Source: an uncultured Clostridia bacterium (lineage in GTDB: Bacteria; Bacillota; Clostridia; Oscillospirales; Ruminococcaceae). From it: 16,849 nt of DNA. Shown here one piece after another: positions 13,732 through 16,849 of the stretch (positions are counted from its first letter, which is position 1; every line of letters starts with the position of its first letter). The translations under genes were made by a program, and so were the position numbers. The notes beneath the pieces were generated by a model, which saw only the letters and a list, made by a program, of their open reading frames with translations, was not told where the DNA came from and ran no database searches. The stretch lies in assembly GCA_938014855.1 (NCBI GenBank), contig CALLQM010000002.1, forward strand, positions 1 through 16,849, given 5' to 3'.

Positions 13732-15247
13732 GGTACGGCCACCTCACGTTCGCTGCCTTTTGCAATTGTTGCCATAATGTAGTCTTGGCTGATCTGCTCA
13801 TTTATTAGTTCCCCGACCTTCCTGCCGTCCCGCAGAACAACGATGCGGTCACAATTGCGCACCAGTTCCTCAATTTCGGACGAAATCATAAGGACCGAAA
13901 TGCCGTTATTTGAAAATTCCTGAATGAGCTGCTCAATTTCTGCCTTCGCGCCCACGACGATGCCGCGGGTGGTTCACCGAGGATAATCAGCCGGGGCTTC
14001 ATGCACATCCATCTTGCCAACAGCACTTTCTGCTGGTTGCCGCCGCTGAGGTTGAGGATGGGCTGTTCCATGGATGGCGTTTTGATTTTGAGCTTATCAA
14101 TATAATTTTGTACGATTTCTTTTTGCGCTTTTGTCTTTACAAAGCCAAACTTGTTGAGCTTAGGCAGCAGGGCGATGGTGATGTTTTCTTTTACCGAAAG
14201 GTGGGGGAGAATCCCTTCTACTTTGCGGTCCTCGGTACAAAAGCCCATGCCTTTTTTGATAGCATCCGCCGGAGTGCGGATCTTGGCGGGCTGCTGATAC
14301 CAGTAAATTTCGCCGTCATCCGGACTGTCTGCACCAAAGATCACGCGGGCGAGTTCGCTGCGCCCGGAGCCAAGCAGACCGGCAAGACCGAGAATTTCGC
14401 CCTCTTTGATGTCAACGCTGATCCCGTTGAGGCGCATGCCGCGGCGGATGGGATCGGTTTTTAATAGTTCTTTTTTATCAGCGAAAGGATAATGGGGCTT
14501 TGATCGGGTAAGTTCCACCGAATCGCTTCCGACCATTAAGGAGATTAGTTTGAGCTGATTAAGCTTTTGGATATCGTAGCTGCCCACATAGTCCCCGTCT
14601 TTTAAGATGGTCAACCGCTCGCAGATTTCAAACACTTCGTCCAGCTTGTGGCTGATAAAAATAACGCTGATGTTTTGACTTTTGAGCTTTCGGATCACCC
14701 GAAAGAGCACTTCGACTTCTTTGGTGTCCAGCGAAGAAGTGGGTTCGTCCATAATCACCAGCTTGGCGTTGGTGCTGACGGCACGTGCCACAGCCACCAT
14801 CTGCTGGATGGCGGTAGAGTATTGGTTTAGGGGCTTTGTGACATCAATCTGAATATCCAGGCTGTTTAGGATGCGGCCGGCTTCGCCGGCCATTTTCTTT
14901 CGGTCAATCCCGCCGAATTTTGCGCGTGGCTCGCGGCCCAAGAAAAGATTTTCGTATACCGTTTGAAAAGGGCTTAAATTGAGTTCCTGATAAATAGTCG
15001 AAATCCCTTTTTCATTGGCTTCGATCGGAGATTTCACATGGATTTCTTCGCCGTCAAACCAGATGCTACCGGCATCTTTTTGATAAATGCCGGTTAGCAC
15101 TTTAATGAGGGTCGATTTTCCGGCGCCGTTTTCTCCCATAAGAGCGTGAATTTCTCCCTTTTTTACTTGGAGGCTCACGCCTTTGAGCGCTTTTACGCCG
15201 GGAAAAGACTTTTCCAGCCCTTTTATTTCTAATAGAAAATCAGACAT
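13728..15247 (-). pseudogene. ytfR: Sugar ABC transporter ATPase (YtfR/RbsA-like), frameshifted
   Basis: Encodes the double ATPase that powers the importer; with the frame restored it would be about 506 aa, the usual size. The first domain is intact: Walker A GENGAGKST (38-46), Walker B MDEPTSSLD (about 167). The second has the usual degenerate P-loop GLLGSGRSE (about 292) and signature LSGGNQQK (about 397). At 13971-13972 one base is missing from the Pro codon of the DEPT motif, so the first frame stops at 13886 with a nonsense tail, while the correct C-terminus (GAKAEIEQLIQEF to the stop at 13728) is in another frame. Two substitutions flank it: Walker B Asp to Gly (codon 13978-13976) and GIDVG to GIVVG (codon 13958-13956). 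Either real decay or local sequence error. Start 15247 has AAAGGAG 5 nt upstream. Confidence 0.85.
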
Positions 15248-15260
15248 GGCCGCTCCTTTC

Positions 15261-15298
15261 AAAAGACAGACCACTCCTGCAGTCAGAAGTGGTCTGTC
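15261..15298 (-). terminator. Intercistronic hairpin, probable partial terminator
   Basis: An 11-bp perfect stem (15265-15275 with 15288-15298) with a 12-nt loop, followed on the minus strand by only four T. It lies between the binding-protein gene and the ATPase gene. Such hairpins often protect the 3' end of binding-protein mRNA or terminate part of the transcripts, giving more receptor than transporter. Confidence 0.65.
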
Positions 15299-15322
15299 GC
15301 ATTCTTACATTTGGCTGTAATC

Positions 15323-16330
15323 TTAATACCCCAACTCGACGTCGACGTTCTCTTTTGTGTACAGGGTGTCTTCATTTGTAATGTTTTCGGGGACGGTTTC
15401 ACCGTTTATGATTTTGGTGATGGTTTCTAAAACAATCGGGCCAAAGTAAGGAGAGCAGTTTACAGAAGCAAGCTGCGTGCCCGATTCGACGTCTTCTAGT
15501 GCTGCGCGGGTGCCGTCGATGCCGACGGTGAGCATGTCTTTGCCGGGCGTAAATCCGGCGACTTCAATTGCACGTTTTGCGCCCTGAATCATGTCGTCGG
15601 TGACAGCAAAGACCGCATCGATTTTGTCTCCGCCCTGCGCCTGCAGGATGTTTTCCATGACGGCCTGGGCCTTATCCATGAGCCATTCACCGTCTTGTTC
15701 TGCGATAATGCTGTATTTAGTAGAGTCCAGCGCATTTACAAAGCCATCCTGCCGGTCGGTGGAAGTGGAGGAATCGTAGCCGCCGTTTATGATCACGATG
15801 TTGCCGCCGTCCGGCAGAGCTTCCGTTAACGCTTTGGCGCATTGTTCCCCTTCCCATACAAAGTTTGACATAATGGCGGTGGTGTAATGCACGCCGGCTT
15901 CGCCGTCGATCGCGCGGTCCACCAGAATGACTGGGATGTTATTTTCCATTGCTTCCTGCAAAGCGCCCTGCAGGCCGTTGTTTTCGAGAGGCGCCACCAC
16001 GAGATAATCTACACCGGCCGCAATCAGATCGCGGATGTCGGTTTCCTGCGTGGCGATATCTCCGCCTGCATCTTTGACAATGAATTTTCCGTCCGACCCT
16101 TCCACAGATGCTTTAATGGAGTCGGTTTCGGTGGTTCTCCAGGCAGACATACTGTCTGTTTGCGAAAAACCTACTGTTTTGCCAGCGAGTACGCCGCCGG
16201 CAGCTGTGCTTGTGGATGCTTCTGAAGTGGAGCTGGAACTGCTCGCGGGAGAAGGCCCGGAGCTTGTTCCGCAAGCCACAAAAGTGAGAAGCATGGCGAC
16301 TGTCATGAGAGATGCGACAAACTTTTTCAT
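15323..16330 (-). CDS. ytfQ: Sugar ABC transporter substrate-binding lipoprotein, YtfQ-like
   Basis: A 335-aa periplasmic-binding-protein-like receptor anchored as a lipoprotein. The signal peptide (MKKFVASLMTVAMLLTF) ends in FVAC with Cys20 as the lipid site, followed by a Ser/Thr linker to about residue 45. The type 1 fold has GKTVGFSQTDSMSAWRTTE near 55, VAPLENNGLQGALQEA near 115, IPVILVDRAIDG near 135, DDMIQGAKRAIEVAGF near 245, and GKDMLTVGIDG. These track the galactofuranose-binding YtfQ of E. coli (SGWRAAET, VFLLDRSIDV, DDMVIGAIQAI). First gene of the operon. Start 16330 is chosen because AAAGGAG lies 7 nt upstream and the signal peptide begins there; the longer frame from 16351 adds MNKRRKI ahead of it. 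Confidence 0.88.
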   Translation of the reverse strand: MKKFVASLMTVAMLLTFVACGTSSGPSPASSSSSTSEASTSTAAGGVLAGKTVGFSQTDSMSAWRTTETDSIKASVEGSDGKFIVKDAGGDIATQETDIRDLIAAGVDYLVVAPLENNGLQGALQEAMENNIPVILVDRAIDGEAGVHYTTAIMSNFVWEGEQCAKALTEALPDGGNIVIINGGYDSSTSTDRQDGFVNALDSTKYSIIAEQDGEWLMDKAQAVMENILQAQGGDKIDAVFAVTDDMIQGAKRAIEVAGFTPGKDMLTVGIDGTRAALEDVESGTQLASVNCSPYFGPIVLETITKIINGETVPENITNEDTLYTKENVDVELGY

Positions 16331-16386
16331 GATTTTTCTCCTTTTGTTCATCGGTTACGAAGTAAATAGGATTGTTTATTACATAA

Positions 16387-16392
16387 ATTATA
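16387..16392 (-). promoter_or_regulatory. -10 element for the sugar importer operon
   Basis: A perfect TATAAT on the minus strand, 56 bp upstream of ATG 16330. The nearest TTGA-type -35 (TTGATT, 16418-16413) is at 20 bp, too far for a standard promoter, so an activator or another -35 may be involved. Confidence 0.45.
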
Positions 16393-16497
16393 ATATCAAT
16401 ATATGGAGAATAAATCAAGAAAATATGCCTATATATACAAAAGTTTGTGATGTTTGTGTAAAAAACTAGATATGTATTGGATGGTTTTCTCTTTTAC

Positions 16498-16527
16498 TTT
16501 ACAAATCATGTAACAATGAGCTATAAT
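16498..16527 (+). promoter_or_regulatory. Promoter of the ArsR-like regulator
   Basis: TTTACA (16498-16503, 5/6) and TATAAT (16522-16527, 6/6) with an 18-bp spacer, about 48 bp upstream of ATG 16576. Confidence 0.7.
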
Positions 16528-16575
16528 TATAGAAAGGTAAAACATAAATGCTGAAAGAAAAGGGACGAGGCAAAA

Positions 16576-16849
16576 ATGAGCAGGCAGAATAAAACCGTTA
16601 AAATCAATGTGGAAAGAGATATTCAGCTGCATCTGGCGAATCTGGATCATCATGAACGGATCGCACGGATCTGTAAAGCGCTGTCCTCAACCACCCGGCT
16701 TAAAATCTTAAATATCTTAAAAAACACAGCCATGTCGATCCAGGACATTGCGCAGACACTGGATATCCCGATTTCTTCTACGGCACTTTATATTAAGAAT
16801 CTGGAAGATGCGGGGCTGGTGGTGACCGAAACAAGGCCGGGAATCCGCG
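16576..16849 (+). CDS. ArsR-like winged-helix regulator, 3' end outside window
   Basis: The first 91 residues are visible. After a polar N-terminal extension (1-30) comes an ArsR-type wHTH: ARICKALSSTTRLKILNIL (about 31-49), then SIQDIAQTLDIPISSTALY and IKNLEDAGLVVTE as helix-turn-helix and recognition helix. The metal-binding ELCVCD motif of ArsR/SmtB sensors is absent, so a non-metal effector is likely. Start 16576 follows GAGG (16567-16570) by 5 nt. It is divergent from the YtfQ-like operon across 245 bp and is the best candidate for its regulator; this is inferred from position. Confidence 0.75.
   Translation, partial: MSRQNKTVKINVERDIQLHLANLDHHERIARICKALSSTTRLKILNILKNTAMSIQDIAQTLDIPISSTALYIKNLEDAGLVVTETRPGIR

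Noticed and set aside
13886..13955. Programmed frameshift in the ATPase gene
   Set aside because: No slippery heptamer or downstream pseudoknot is apparent at 13965-13980, and two further conserved residues are changed nearby, so damage or sequence error is more likely.

Overview
The window looks like chromosomal DNA from a gut-type anaerobic Firmicute (class Clostridia). The evidence is a tryptophanase closest in motifs to the Symbiobacterium/clostridial type, strong AGGAGG-like ribosome binding sites, sigma-A promoters of TTGACA/TATAAT type, GC-rich coding DNA separated by very AT-rich gaps, intrinsic terminators after most transcription units, and a lipoprotein sugar-binding protein with a low-complexity Ser/Thr linker. 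No rRNA, tRNA, insertion sequence, phage gene or CRISPR array was seen.

Layout. (1) 1-2105: a tryptophanase gene running off the left edge (minus strand) lies opposite a YheO/DauR-type PAS-HTH regulator (plus strand). They share a 418-bp AT-rich gap holding two TTGACA promoters for the lyase and an extended -10 promoter for the regulator. (2) 2119-3421: a lone MarR regulator and a secreted 201-aa protein of unknown family, both on the minus strand, each with its own promoter; the secreted gene has its own terminator. (3) 3515-8938: a leader with a 60-bp duplicated structured element, then a very large membrane-anchored bacterial alpha-2-macroglobulin-like protein (1683 aa) without a thioester motif, ending at a long palindromic terminator. 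(4) 8963-9962: a small plus-strand unit with a DUF3267 putative zinc metalloprotease and a 55-aa glycine-zipper membrane peptide. (5) 9979-16330: a minus-strand operon with the gene order of the E. coli ytfQ-ytfR-ytfT-yjfF galactofuranose importer, followed by a translationally overlapping cytoplasmic GH2 glycosidase. (6) 16498-16849: a divergent ArsR-like regulator cut by the right edge.

How they work together. The right-hand operon reads as one import-and-hydrolyse module: lipoprotein receptor, double ATPase, two permeases, intracellular glycosidase, with the divergent ArsR-like protein as probable regulator. Its ATPase gene carries a one-base deletion plus two substitutions of conserved aspartates within about 22 bp, so it is either a decaying gene or a locally bad stretch of sequence. 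The left-hand lyase and regulator form a likely regulator-enzyme pair for tryptophan or related amino acid breakdown.

Most worth following up are the duplicated RNA-like leader at 3525-3722, the thioester-less macroglobulin and its divergently transcribed secreted neighbour, the metalloprotease/glycine-zipper pair, and the idea that the sugar operon handles galactofuranosides.
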